A DNA stretch of 64,000 nucleotides from Xanthomonas phaseoli pv. phaseoli (GTDB lineage: Bacteria; Pseudomonadota; Gammaproteobacteria; Xanthomonadales; Xanthomonadaceae). The notes beneath the pieces were generated by a model. That model had not been told where the DNA came from, did not search any database, and was given only the letters and a program-made list of their open reading frames with translations. Below are positions 1-13,100 of the stretch, piece after piece. The DNA is taken from NCBI GenBank assembly GCA_022749655.1, contig CP094243.1, positions 3,286,001 through 3,350,000 of the forward strand. Direction: 5' to 3'. Position 1 is the stretch's first letter. Each line of letters opens with the position of its first letter. The position numbers and the translations under genes were made by a program.

Positions 1-48
1 GTACATCGCAAGAATCTCGTCGCACCCTAGAGGCACGCGCTACAACAC

Positions 49-2422
49 TCACGCCGACTCCAACACCCAGCACCCAAACGCCGGCCCTGCCGAGTAGCCG
101 GTCTCCGGCTCGATGCGGATCTGCAGGGTGGCGCGGCCGGCCACTGATGCGGGCAAGGGGTAATCGACATCGACGAACTCCAGGCCACTGTTGCCGTCCA
201 GGCGTTCGTTGGCGATGAGTTCGCCCTCGGCGAGGATGCGGAAGCGGCGGCGGGTTTCGTCGCCCCAGTAGCGTAGGCGCAGGATGCGGGCCTGGGCGGT
301 ATTGCGCAGGGTGAAGGCCATGAAGCCGCCAGTGCGCACGTCGCGGCCGGGCCGGCGGCGGTAGCTGAGCGGGTTGGAATTTTCCCCTGCAGTGCATGCG
401 CCTTTTCGGAGGCTTCATCGCCCAGCGCGATGCGATCGAGCGCGCGGGTGTCGAGTGCGTGCTGCGCTGCCGCTGCTGCCGCCCGTTCGGTCTGGCGTTG
501 CCGCCATGCGGCGGCGTCGCGGTGTTCCAGGTAAACCGCGCTGCGGCGGTCGAACTGGGCGTAGAACGGCGACAACTGCCATTGCTGTGCGCCATCGCTG
601 TAAGTAAATGCTGTCTTGCCCGGCACCGGCTGCAGGCGTTGCAGGATGTCCTGCCCCCGATCAATGTCGGGGTCTTGCCCGACCACGGCTTGGCGGCGTC
701 GCCCAGATCGACGGCGAGCACCAGCGGGCCGTGCAGCACCGACACCCAGGCGGGATCGTCCGGGGTCGCTTCCAGGCGCAGCGGCATGTCGAACGACAGC
801 TGGAGGGTATCGCCGGGCTGCCAGACGCGCGTGAGGCGTAGATAGCCATCGCTGGCGCTGCCATCGACAGGTTGGCCATTGAGTCGCAGGCGCGGTTGTT
901 GCGCCCAACCCGGCACGCGCAGTGCGAGCATGCGTTGCGCTGGCGGCGCGCCATCGATGCGCAGCGAGGCGCTGCCCTGCTCCGGCAAGGCGCTGTGCAA
1001 GGTCATGTTTAGTCCGGCGGCGTCGCGCACGGTGGAAGGCACGTACAAATTGATATAGACGCCCTGCCCGTCCTGCCAGTAGATGGAATCGCCGAACTGC
1101 GCGTGCGCTTCCATGCCGCTACCGACGCAGCACCAGAAATCGTCGAACGGCGACGACCAGCCGCGCGCTTCGCCGGCCAGCAGCGGCGTCATGTAGGTAA
1201 ACATGCCGGTGCGTGGATGCTGCTGTGCCATCACGTGGTTGAGCAAGGTGCGTTCGTAGTAGTCGAACAACTCCGCCTGCGGGCCCCATTGATACAGGTG
1301 GCGGGTGAGCTTGAGCATGTTGTAGCTGGCGCAATGCTCGCAGGTCTGCTCGGTGAGGAACTTCGAGATGCTGTCCGGCTGCTGGAAATATTCGCGGTCG
1401 CCATTGCCGCCGATGACATAGGTGTGGTGGTCGGTAACGGTGTGCCAGAAGAAGCGCGCCGCAGCGCCGGATGCGGCATCGCCGGTGACCTCGTACTCGC
1501 GGGCCACACCGATCAGCTTTGGGATGTTGGTATTGGAATGCTGGTGCGCCAATTCATCACGCTGTGCGACCAGCGGGTCGAGTACGGCGTGGTGATGCAG
1601 GCGCTGCGCCAGCGCCAGCCATTGTGCATCATCCGTACGTACATGCAGTTCGACGAACGATTCGTTGAGGCCGCCGAATTCGCACGACAGTACCTTTTGC
1701 AATTGCGCCTCGTCGAGCGCGGAGAAGATGCCCTGCAGATACCCGGCCAGATCCACCGCGACCTGCAGCGCCTGCGCGTCATCGCAATGCGCATGCACGT
1801 CGAGCAATCCGGCGAACAGTTTGTGCCAGGTGTATAGCGGTGTCCAGCTGCCGTTGAGGTAGAACGGCGCCGGGTCGATCTTGCCGCGCTTGAGCTCGTC
1901 GAAGACCTCGCGCCCACTCTCGATCTGCCCGGCCGCGTTCTTGCGCGTGAAGCCGGCCACGTAGCCATCGCCCGCATGTGCCTGGCAGCGCGCGAGTTCG
2001 CTGACAATATAGGCGGCGCGCGTGCGGCACTGCGCATCACCGGTTTGCGCGTGCATCAGTGCCAGTGCGCTGAGATAGTGGCCGAGCGTATGCCCGGCGA
2101 TGGTGTCCGCTTCCCAGCCGCCATAGGCCGGCGCCTTCGGGTCGAGGCCGGCATACAGCACGAAGTTGTGCAACAGCCGGTCCGGCTGCAGCCGCATCAG
2201 ATAGCGCCGGTTGGTCTGCAGCGCATCCAGGAACAACGACGGCGCAAGCCTGACCTGCGCAAGCGGCACCGCGCGCACGCTGCCCGGCTGCGCAGCGCTG
2301 GCCTGGGCCGGAAAGCGCAGGAAGCCGGCCGCAACCGCCAGGCTGCTCCAGGCCAGAAAGCGCCGTCGCGACAACGACGGCGTGTGGTTGCAGGTCGATT
2401 CGCTCGGGTGCGCTTCCGTCAT
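49..2422 (-). CDS. GH127 beta-L-arabinofuranosidase, exported (two frameshifts)
   Basis: Predicted to remove terminal beta-L-arabinofuranose, the sugar attached to hydroxyproline in plant extensins; GH127 is the HypBA1 family. About 791 aa once repaired. The N-terminus has a twin-arginine signal (SRRRFLAW, residues about 18-25) followed by a hydrophobic stretch. The family's zinc/thiolate centre is visible: Glu362 and Cys364 (in TCEHCASYN) and Cys431-Cys432 (in FWCCVGSG), with Cys431 matching the known nucleophile. The start is the ATG at 2422. The reading frame changes near 655 (a run of five G where six restore the frame) and near 383 (in GGGGAAAA). Conserved sequence continues across both, so I read them as sequence errors. 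The gene lies just downstream of a TonB-dependent receptor on the same strand. Family assignment is firm; exact substrate is inferred. Confidence 0.85.
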
Positions 2423-2569
2423 GGGATCAGCTTACCTCCTGAGAGCGCGCACGCTCGCGCGCGTGGTCGCAACACTGCGATCGCAACTGCCCTGGCAACG
2501 CTTGCGGTGACGTGGCATCTGCACAAGCGATCGCACCCGGCCACGCAGCGCAGCGAGACAACGGCGCAC

Positions 2570-5462
2570 TCAAAACTTCACCGTCGCGCGTGCCCAGTAA
2601 AAACGCCCGAGCAGATCGTAGGTGGCCACATCGGTGTTCGCATTGCCCACGTTATTGGAGTAATACAACGGCGGCTGCTTGTTGGCGATGTTGTCTACGC
2701 CGACTTCGAAGCGCGTATGCCACGGCTCCACGTTATAGCCAAGCTGCAGGTTGTTGTAGACGTAAGCGCCGATATTGCGCACCACGGTCGGTTCGCTGGA
2801 ATCGGCCGACAGGCTCTGGTCCGGATCCGAATTACCGATGGCGGTGTGGCCCACATAGCGGATGCGCCAGGTGGCGCTCCAGTCGTCCAGCGCCCAGTTA
2901 ACCGTGCCAAGTGCGCGCCAGCGCGGAAATTGCCGTAGGCCTGGGTGTAGCGGCCGACGTTGTGGATGGTGACCGAGCTGGGATCGGTGGTGTCGGGCAG
3001 CACGTCGTAACGGGTGAGATAGGTGCCGTTGAGGCCGGCGGTGACATTACCCCACGTCATTGCAGGCAAGCGGTAGGTCAGATTGAAGTCCATGCCCTTG
3101 GCCCACAGCTTGCCCAGGTTGACGGTGGGCTCGGCGATGTAATTGATGGTGCCATTGCCGTTGCGATGGATGAGCGCACAGAACGCGCTGGCGGAATTGG
3201 CGAAGCATTGATTGAGCACCGTCTGCGCCGACACCGTGGTGATGGTGTCTTCCAGGTCGATGCGCCACCAGTCCGCACTCAGCGACAGGCCGTCGATCCA
3301 TTGCGGGTCGTACACGAATCCGACGTCGTAGGACTTACCGGTTTCCGGCTTGAGCTGGTAGCCCGCCACTGCCGCGCCGGAGACCTTGCCCGACACCTGC
3401 CCGTCCGATTGCTGGTAGCTGCCGTCAGTGGGCACATTGGCGCAGGCCACCGTATTGCCGCCGGTATAGCCATTGCACGGGTCGTTGACCGTGGCCGCAT
3501 CGCCAGCTACGCCGGCATACAACTCGTTGATGTTGGGTGCGCGAAACACCTGAGAAACGGTGCCGCGCAGCAGCAGGTTTTCGATGGGGCGGTATTCCAG
3601 CGACAGCTTGCTATTGGTCTTGCTGCCCACCGAGCTGTAGTCGGAAAAACGCGTGCCCACGGTGATGTTCAGCGCATTGATGCCGGGCAGGTCCTTGAGC
3701 AGAGGGAACAGTGCTTCGGCATAGGCCTCCTTGACATCGAAACTGCCGCTCAAGCTGGACGAGCAGAATTCGATGACCCCGCACAGGCCGTTTTCATCAC
3801 CGGTCCATAACGGATCCGAAGCGGTGGTGGAGCGTTCCTTGCGGTACGAAATGCCCGCTGCCAGGCTGGCCTCGCCGGCCGGCAACGCAAAGAGCGTGCC
3901 GTTGGCATTGGCCTCGAATTGCTTGACCGTGTAAACGCTGGTGACGATCGGGTTGACCACCATGCCCTGCAACGTGGCCAGGTTGCCGCTGTCGTTGAGG
4001 TTGAAGAAATTCAACGGCGTACAGCCGGCAATCGCTGCGCCCGCACTGCCGCACTTGACCGTGCCGTCGCTGTCCAGGAACGAGGGGCCGATGGCCTGAT
4101 TGAACGCGGCATAGTCGAGAAAGCCGTTGTTGATCGACTTTTGCTTGACCTTGCCGTAGTTGAAGGTGGCATCCCATTGCCAGGAGCTGTCGCCGAAACG
4201 GCCGCGCAGACCCGGGCTGATCTGGAAGTTGTAGGTGTTGTACTGGTAACGGCGGTTGCCCAACACGGTGGCGCGCGTATTGAGGTCGTTGTAGGAGGTG
4301 CCGGTGGTGCGGTCGGTGCCGAAGTTGACGCCGAACGGGTTGTAGTAACTCTGCGCCGACACCAGGATGTTGTCGCCGTTGGAAAAAATCGGAATCGGCG
4401 CAATGATCGAAGCCGACTCGGTTTTGCTAAACCAGGTATTGACGTAGCCTTCGACGCTGTCGCTGAAGCGGTAGGTCCCCAGCAGGAAGGCGTTCGTGCG
4501 TTTTTGCGGGGTCTGCAACAGGTTGAACGGCTGATAGTTGTAGGAATCTGCAGCAGCGTTATAACAATGGAAATCGCCAGGACCTGCCCGCCCGCTGACG
4601 CCGCTGTTGAGGGTGACGCGCCCGCAACCATTGGATTGTGCAAGCAGCTGCGATTGATCCGACCCGTCATTGAAGTTCACTGTGCCGGTGGGCGTGGCGG
4701 AGGAGCCCTGCTTCACCGGTTGGCCATTGGTCAGCGCGAGCGCGTCCTTGAGTAGTCGCGCGCCGCTGCCGAGACGGCATCGATGTTGTGATACGACAGG
4801 CCGCCGATCAAGCTGCCGCGCTCCCAGGTCTTGCCGGCGGTCAAGGTGAAGTTGCGGCGGTTGCCATCGCCTTCGCTGCTGGTGCCGAAGTCGCTGCTGA
4901 ACTGCACGCCGTCGAAGCGCGAGCGCAGGATAAAGTTGACCACGCCACCGATCGCATCGGAGCCGTACACCGCAGACGCGCCATCGCTGAGCACCTCGAT
5001 GCGTTCGATCATGCTGGAAGGGATGGCGTTGACGTCGTTGTAGGCCAGCCGGATGCCGTTGACCAGCACCAGCGTGCGCTTGTCGCCCAGGCCGCGCAGC
5101 GAGATCGCCGAGGCGCCGGTGCCGCCGCCGTTGTTGGTGTAGGGATTGGTGGCATTGCCGGCGATGGATGGCAATTCCTGCAGCAAATCGCCCACGGTCG
5201 CCTTGCCGGTGGCAGCGATCTGCTCCTGGCTGACGGTGACCACCGGGTTGGCGGTTTCGGTGTCCACGCGGCGCAGGCGCGAGCCGGTGACGACCACGCT
5301 GTCCAGCGTCTGCGTCGCATCGCCACCCGCCGCCTGCTGCGCAGCCACCGGCGCGGCCGCACCTGCCGACAGCGCCAGCAACAGCGCGGAAGTGAGCATG
5401 CTCGGCAACGGCCGCGTGGTGGCGTTGGTCGTGCGGGAGAGAGGCAACGGCAACATCGGCAT
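2570..5462 (-). CDS. TonB-dependent outer-membrane receptor 1 (two frameshifts)
   Basis: Outer-membrane active transporter, probably for an oligosaccharide or glycopeptide released by the neighbouring hydrolases. About 964 aa once repaired. It has a signal peptide ending near AQQAAGG, a TonB-box-like LDSVVVTGSR, a plug domain (DLLQELPSIAG ... LVLVNGIRL ... IERIEVLSDGASAVYGSDAIGGVVN) and a long beta-barrel ending in aromatic Phe (RATVKF). The start at ATG 5462 gives MPMLPLPLSRTT and the signal peptide. Frame shifts near 4757 (AA for AAA) and near 2925 (CC for CCC on the coding strand) are each repaired by one base, and the barrel sequence continues through both. A spaced motif shared with receptor 2 lies about 270 bp upstream. 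Substrate is not determinable from sequence alone. Confidence 0.88.
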
Positions 5463-5955
5463 GCAAGGCTCCTGAGTGTGACGAAAGACAAACAGTGGGC
5501 AATACCTGCCCGTGCCGACGTACAGCGGCGCAGGGCGACGTAGATGGCAGACGCACGCTGCAACGAACCGCTGACACGGTCGTGTTGCAGACACGCACAC
5601 AACGTGCGACGCAGGCGACCGGAAAATCGCGCAGCAACGCGTATTGCCAGGAAGGTGGTGCATTCCACACTGGATGCGCGTTTGCGCTCCAGTTTTCATC
5701 AGCTGGTCACAATGTGCCTGTGCGCGGACGCTACGTCTTGTCGCATTTGGCGAACGCGCATGCGGAAAACAGCATGGTTCGCAACTGAACGATCATGCGT
5801 GGCGGCACGAGCGCGCTCGAGCCCGCACGCTTGCGCACTGCTTGCGGCGATTGGAGTGCAGATCAAGCTGACCAGGATCGCTGCGCGGACCGGGGCATCG
5901 GGCTGGGTGTGCCGCGCACGTCAAATCGACGCACGCGACCGGCAGCGTACGCGCA
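5463..5955. other. Intergenic region upstream of TonB receptor 1
   Basis: No convincing gene. It separates the end of the S9 peptidase from the start of receptor 1 and must hold the receptor promoter. The only structure I can single out is the spaced motif at 5734-5768. The leader between that motif and the ATG would be about 270 nt. Confidence 0.5.
5734..5768 (-). promoter_or_regulatory. Shared spaced motif, copy 1 (upstream of receptor 1)
   Basis: On the plus strand this reads CGTCTTG, 20 unmatched bases, then TGCGGAAA; on the gene's strand TTTCCGCA-N20-CAAGACG. Identical half-sites with identical spacing occur at 18020-18054 and 20644-20678, each upstream of a minus-strand gene for an exported protein. 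Copies 1 and 2 also share GCGCATGCGGAAAA and an internal ATTT. Bipartite conservation suggests an activator site or promoter; the factor is unknown. Confidence 0.5.
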
Positions 5956-8271
<2,316 letters not shown>

Positions 8272-8616
8272 GGCGGGGATCTGTGGCACCTGCGACCTCA
8301 TGGAAGCATTGGAAAGACAGTGTGGCGTTGATGGACGAAGGCCGAGCCGCTGGCGGCAACCGCTGCGGCAGACATACACCAAGGACGCTGCGGCAAGGCC
8401 GCCAGGGTGAGCAGATGCGACGGCTGCGCGGGGCGACACAGCTGCTTGCAATGTGGGGCAACGCACGTCAGCGCGCCTGAACCACTCGGGACACGGTTGC
8501 AAGGCACGCGCGGCCAGTGCGCAGAAGCCGATGCGTGATGTCCAGCCCATGCACTGCCCTGCTCGCGCACCCTGAGCCATCGTTCGATTGCCGCACGCGG
8601 CGCCTTGTCAGTTGCT
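8272..8616. other. Intergenic region, no gene seen
   Basis: 345 bases between the GH43 stop and the start of S9 peptidase 1. Reading frames here lack homology I recognise and overlap on both strands as expected for GC-rich DNA. It probably holds the S9 promoter; I could not identify elements. Confidence 0.4.
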
Positions 8617-10191
8617 TCACGGCGCATCGCAACGCGTGCTGTCGGCGGCCGCGGCAGATGGCAGCCGTTGTGGCTGTGGCGCCAGCACTTCCCATTCCTG
8701 CACTGCCAGCGCGGCGTAGCTGGCCGGGTTGCCGGAGGCGTCCATGACCACGCGCACACAGCGCGTTGTCACCGGCGCGAACGACACCGCTTCATCGTGA
8801 TCGGGACGCGTGCCATACCCATCGCGCGGCTGCACGGGCTGCCATCGCCCCGCGCTCCGGTATTCCAGATGCCAGCGCGCTGGCGGTGCCACGCCGACGT
8901 CGGCACCGGCCGGGTGGTCGGCCCAGAACACGATGCGCGTGCGATCCACGGTGATCGGTTGCGCCCAGCTGTACTGGATCCACTGCTGCGATGGGTTGTT
9001 GTCCGTCCAGCTGCCCCACATCTCCGGCGGCAAGGGATTGGCCTTGACGATGCCGTCGTTGAGCGCGGATATCCAGTACTGCACCGGGATATCCGGGCCA
9101 TTGGATGCGGTTGCATAGGCCGATGGCGCTTGATTGCGCGTGGGCGGCGCAGGTGGCATCGGACGCCGCGTCGGCACCACGGTACGGATGCTGGCCGGCT
9201 GGGTGCTGTCGTCCCATTCCAGCCGGTCGATCGCCACGCTGCGGCGGAAATGCCCGCCGCCGCGCGCATCGGCGGTGTGATACACCAGATACCACTGCCG
9301 CTGAAATTCGACGATGCCCGGATGCGAGGTGGTGGAAGACACCGGCGGCAATACGATGCCGCGATATGTCCACGGCCCCAGCGGGGTTGGCGCGCTCGCA
9401 TAGGCAATGCAGGCGTGATACAGCGTGGGCGTGCATGGCGAAAGACGCCCGGCGTTGTTGGCCGCATACGCCAGATAGTAGGTGCCGTTGCGCTTGAACA
9501 GCCAGGGCGCCTCGAAATAACCGTCCAGCGCGTCCACCAGGACCGGCGTGCCCTTGAAGCTGACCATGTCGCGCTGCAGCTCCACGCCGTACAACGCGCC
9601 GAAGGTGCCCCAATACAGATACGTCCGCCCGTCGTCGTCGACCATCACGGTCGGGTCGATGTTCTGGATGTCGTTGTGGACCGGCACCGACTGCGAGACC
9701 ACCGGGCCCTGCGGATGCGCGTCGGTCCACGGGCCGAGCGGACTATCGGCCACCGCCACGCCGATCGCGAATGGGTCGGCATTGGGCGAATCGCGCTGCT
9801 GCACCGGCGCATACAGGTAATAGCGCCCATCCGGGCCCTGCACGATCTGCGCGGCGTAGGCATGACGCTTGTCTGCCCAGGCAAAGACCTGCTGCGGCCG
9901 CAATAGATCGCGGTAGTGGGTCCAGTCGCCACTGGCCGGATCGCTGCTGACGAACAGTTGCCAGCCGGGCATGACGAACGCATTGAGATTCGGAGCAGCC
10001 GTATCGCGGCCAGCAATGATGTATAGCTTGCCATCGGCCACCAGTGGTGCCGGATCGGCGGAATATGTGCTGCCATCGGCGAGGATGGGATTGCCGGGTG
10101 CATGCAGCTGCGTTCCCTGCGGCGGCGGGATGGCGCAGGCCGGCGCGCTGGCCTGCGACAACCCGCCGGCCAGCACCGCAACAGAGAACAT
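8617..10191 (-). CDS. GH43 family glycosidase with C-terminal galactose-binding-like module
   Basis: Five-bladed beta-propeller glycosidase, family GH43 (xylosidase/arabinofuranosidase/arabinanase/galactosidase group). 524 aa with signal peptide (MFSVAVLAGGLSQASAPACA). Candidate catalytic residues are Asp46 (SADPAP), Asp179 (QNIDPTVMVDDDG) and the general acid Glu227 (GYFEAPW). After the propeller (to about residue 350), residues about 380-510 form a discoidin/galactose-binding-like domain resembling one in the next upstream protein. An in-frame GTG at 10200 overlaps the upstream TGA as GTGA, so translational coupling from GTG is a real alternative to ATG 10191. It is probably co-transcribed with the large hydrolase upstream. 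Family is sure; substrate (arabinose side chains suspected from context) is inferred. Confidence 0.87.
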   Translation of the reverse strand: MFSVAVLAGGLSQASAPACAIPPPQGTQLHAPGNPILADGSTYSADPAPLVADGKLYIIAGRDTAAPNLNAFVMPGWQLFVSSDPASGDWTHYRDLLRPQQVFAWADKRHAYAAQIVQGPDGRYYLYAPVQQRDSPNADPFAIGVAVADSPLGPWTDAHPQGPVVSQSVPVHNDIQNIDPTVMVDDDGRTYLYWGTFGALYGVELQRDMVSFKGTPVLVDALDGYFEAPWLFKRNGTYYLAYAANNAGRLSPCTPTLYHACIAYASAPTPLGPWTYRGIVLPPVSSTTSHPGIVEFQRQWYLVYHTADARGGGHFRRSVAIDRLEWDDSTQPASIRTVVPTRRPMPPAPPTRNQAPSAYATASNGPDIPVQYWISALNDGIVKANPLPPEMWGSWTDNNPSQQWIQYSWAQPITVDRTRIVFWADHPAGADVGVAPPARWHLEYRSAGRWQPVQPRDGYGTRPDHDEAVSFAPVTTRCVRVVMDASGNPASYAALAVQEWEVLAPQPQRLPSAAAADSTRCDAP

Positions 10192-10196
10192 GCGTA

Positions 10197-13100
10197 TCAC
10201 GGCGTAGCCGCCTTGATCTGCAACACCAGCGGCACCGACACTTTTCGGGTGGGTGCACGCCCTTGCGCGGTGCCGGTGAGTTGGATCTCGCCAGGCTGAG
10301 CGTAACGCGCAGGCTGCAACGTGGGCCATTGCACTGGCAAGCGTTCGCGCGAGCCGTCGTTGTATTGCACCGTCACAAAGCCCGGTAGCGTCGGTGCATG
10401 CCCGACCACTGCGCTCACCGTCGGCAACGGCTGCACGGTATTGATCTGCCCCGGCGGCGTCGCGCGTACCCAGATGGTGGCCTTGACGGGAATCGCGCCT
10501 TCCACCAAGCCTTGCAGTTCCACCGCACCTTCGTGGCCCAGGCGGCCGGCGGCCAGCTCGGACCACTGCACCGCCACCGGCAGCACACTGCCATCGGCAA
10601 AGAACGCGGTGATCTCCTGTGGCAGCGTCGGCAGTTGCCCGGGGCCGTGCGCAGATCGATCGCCTCCAACTGCTTGGGCAGATCAGACAGCGCCTGCCAT
10701 TCGTCCACACCGATGGCGGCATGTCCGTCGCCCTTGGTCTGCGTCGTCAACACCACGCGCAGCCCGGTGGTCACGATCGGAGCGAAGCTGGCGGTGCTCG
10801 CCGCACCTGTCGCCCCCGCGGCAATCGGGTAGCCGCTTTTGCTGACGATGTCCTGCCAACGTCCGCCCTGCAGCATCTGCAACGTCCAGCCGGCCGGCGC
10901 TGCCACCCCGCCATTGGGCTGGTCGTTCCATAGATAGAGCGTGCTCGACGACAAGCGCACCGGACGTGGCCATTGATACTGCAACCACACCGTCGCTGGC
11001 TGGTCTAGCCCATAGCTGCCCCAGCGCAGGCTGCCACTGGGAAAGCTGCCCGCCTGTGGGATGAAGCCATCGTTCAAGGCCTGCACGCGGTACTGCATCC
11101 CGGTGAGTTGCGCACTGACAGCAGCCATGGCTTGCAACGGGATGCTCTGCAGCGGCCGCGAGGCCGGTGCGTTGACCTGCACATCGGCATGCCCCATCAG
11201 CGCCCCATCGTTGGCGACCAATCGCAAGATGTATTGCCCGGCACGGGTGAAACGTACCGAAGTCTGTAGCGCGGCGGCATCGGCAAACACCGCATCGCCA
11301 CCTTCCGGGGCCTGCTGCACGCGCCAGCGCACCTGCAGCGTGCCAGTGGGCAAGCCGTCATCACCAACGCGGCCTTGCACCGCCACCGCGCCATCGGCGC
11401 CCGGCGTGTCCAGCTGCCATGCCTGCACCTGCGGCGGCGTGTTGCCCGCAAATGCCGGCGCCGGTAAGCCGCTATCGAACAGCTGGATTTCCTTGATGCC
11501 GGTGCGCGCCGTGCCAGCGTGCGTCACCACCAGGCGCAGCGCGGCGGTGCGGATGGCCGGAAAGCGCACCCGATTGCGATTGCCCTCCGCCATCGCGGCA
11601 TCGCGGACCTGGCCGGGAACGTTCTTCCATCCACCGCTGCCATCCTGATATTGCACGGTGTAGATCCACGGTGCCGCGTAGCCAGGCAGCGTTCCGAGGG
11701 AAAGCCGTTCTGATCGCCGCCCGGCGAGGAGCTGCGATAGAAGTACAGCACGACCTGATCCACGGTCTGCAGGCTGCCCAGGTTCAGCGCAATCCAATCG
11801 CTGGCCGACGGCGAGCCGGCGGTGCCCCAGAACGGCGTGCTGGCAGTACTGCCGTCCACCGCTGCCGTCGCTGGCAAACCGGCTGCAGCGAAACTGGCGC
11901 TGACGCGGGCGCCCTCGGCAAGATCGCGACTGTGCGCGGGCGGCAGCGTCACATCCACACCGGCCTTGGCCAGGATCTGCGCGATCCGCGAGCCGGCCGC
12001 GAACGGCACCTGCGTCATCGACGCCAGTGGCGCGGGATGCGCTTCCAGCACCTGCGCGGTGCCATTGCGGTTGACCGCGTCCGGCGCGGCACTGACCTGG
12101 CCGCTGGCCGGGTCGTACACCACATGCGCCAGCCGGTCCACGCGGAACGCCAAGCGGCCATCCAGATAGACGCTATAGCCCTTCGGCAGCCGGCCGCCGT
12201 AATGGCTGCCATCACGATCCCAGACGATGCTCAGATTGCGGTCGCGATAGCGCAAATTGTCGGCGGCGAAATGGTCCCAGCCAATATCGATCGGATACAA
12301 CTCGATCTTACCGTCGCTGCGCGGGCGAAAGCCCATCGCATCCTCGATCATGCTGAAGTTGGTCGCGCCCAGCTGGGTATGGTGGATCCAGGAGCGATAC
12401 CCGATCTTGCCGCCGTTCTTGGCACTGCCCTTGGCCCAGAATTCGTTCTGGTCGGGATAGCGATTGTCGCCATTGATAAAGGGCGCCCAGGCATTCCAGT
12501 ACAGCAGCTTGCGGTAGCTCTGCGCGTTCAGATACGGGCTGGGGTAATCGCGCAGGACCGAGCCGAACAGACGGAATGCCACCGTCGCATTGATGGTGGA
12601 AAAGTTGTTGCTGCCCACATCGGTGCCGCTGCCCCGCGCCTGCATGTCCACCTGGTTGGCGGTATAGAACGGGAACAGCGGGTATTGCGCTGCGTCGGCG
12701 AACAGTCGCAAGGCGCGCACATACTTGGGGGCGTAGTCGGAATCGCCCTGCTTGGGCATCAAGCCCACGCTGAACGAGTAGTAGTTGTTGGTTTCCTTCC
12801 AATCGACCGCCAGCCGCGGCCCGTCGGCCTGGCGATGCTTGAGCAGATCGCCATACAGGCCAACTGAGTCGGGCGCGTCGCTGTGGTCCTGCCACAGCAC
12901 GTCCAGTACAGCCTTGCGGATACGGCGCGCGGCGGCCTGCATGCGCTGCGCCGTAGCGGTATCGCCCGCAAGCGCCGCCGCCTGCGCCGCCGCCTGCGCA
13001 TTGGCGTAGACGTAGGCGCTCTCGGTGCGATCCATGCGGATCTGGCCGTGCTGGTCGGCCCAGTCGAACGACACCGCGTCGGCGTCGTTGCCGGTCATCG

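Noticed and set aside
5734..5768. HrpX plant-inducible promoter box or CRP/Clp site as the identity of the shared motif
   Set aside because: The half-sites are not TTCGC-N15-TTCGC and not TGTGA-N6-TCACA, so neither known Xanthomonas element explains them.
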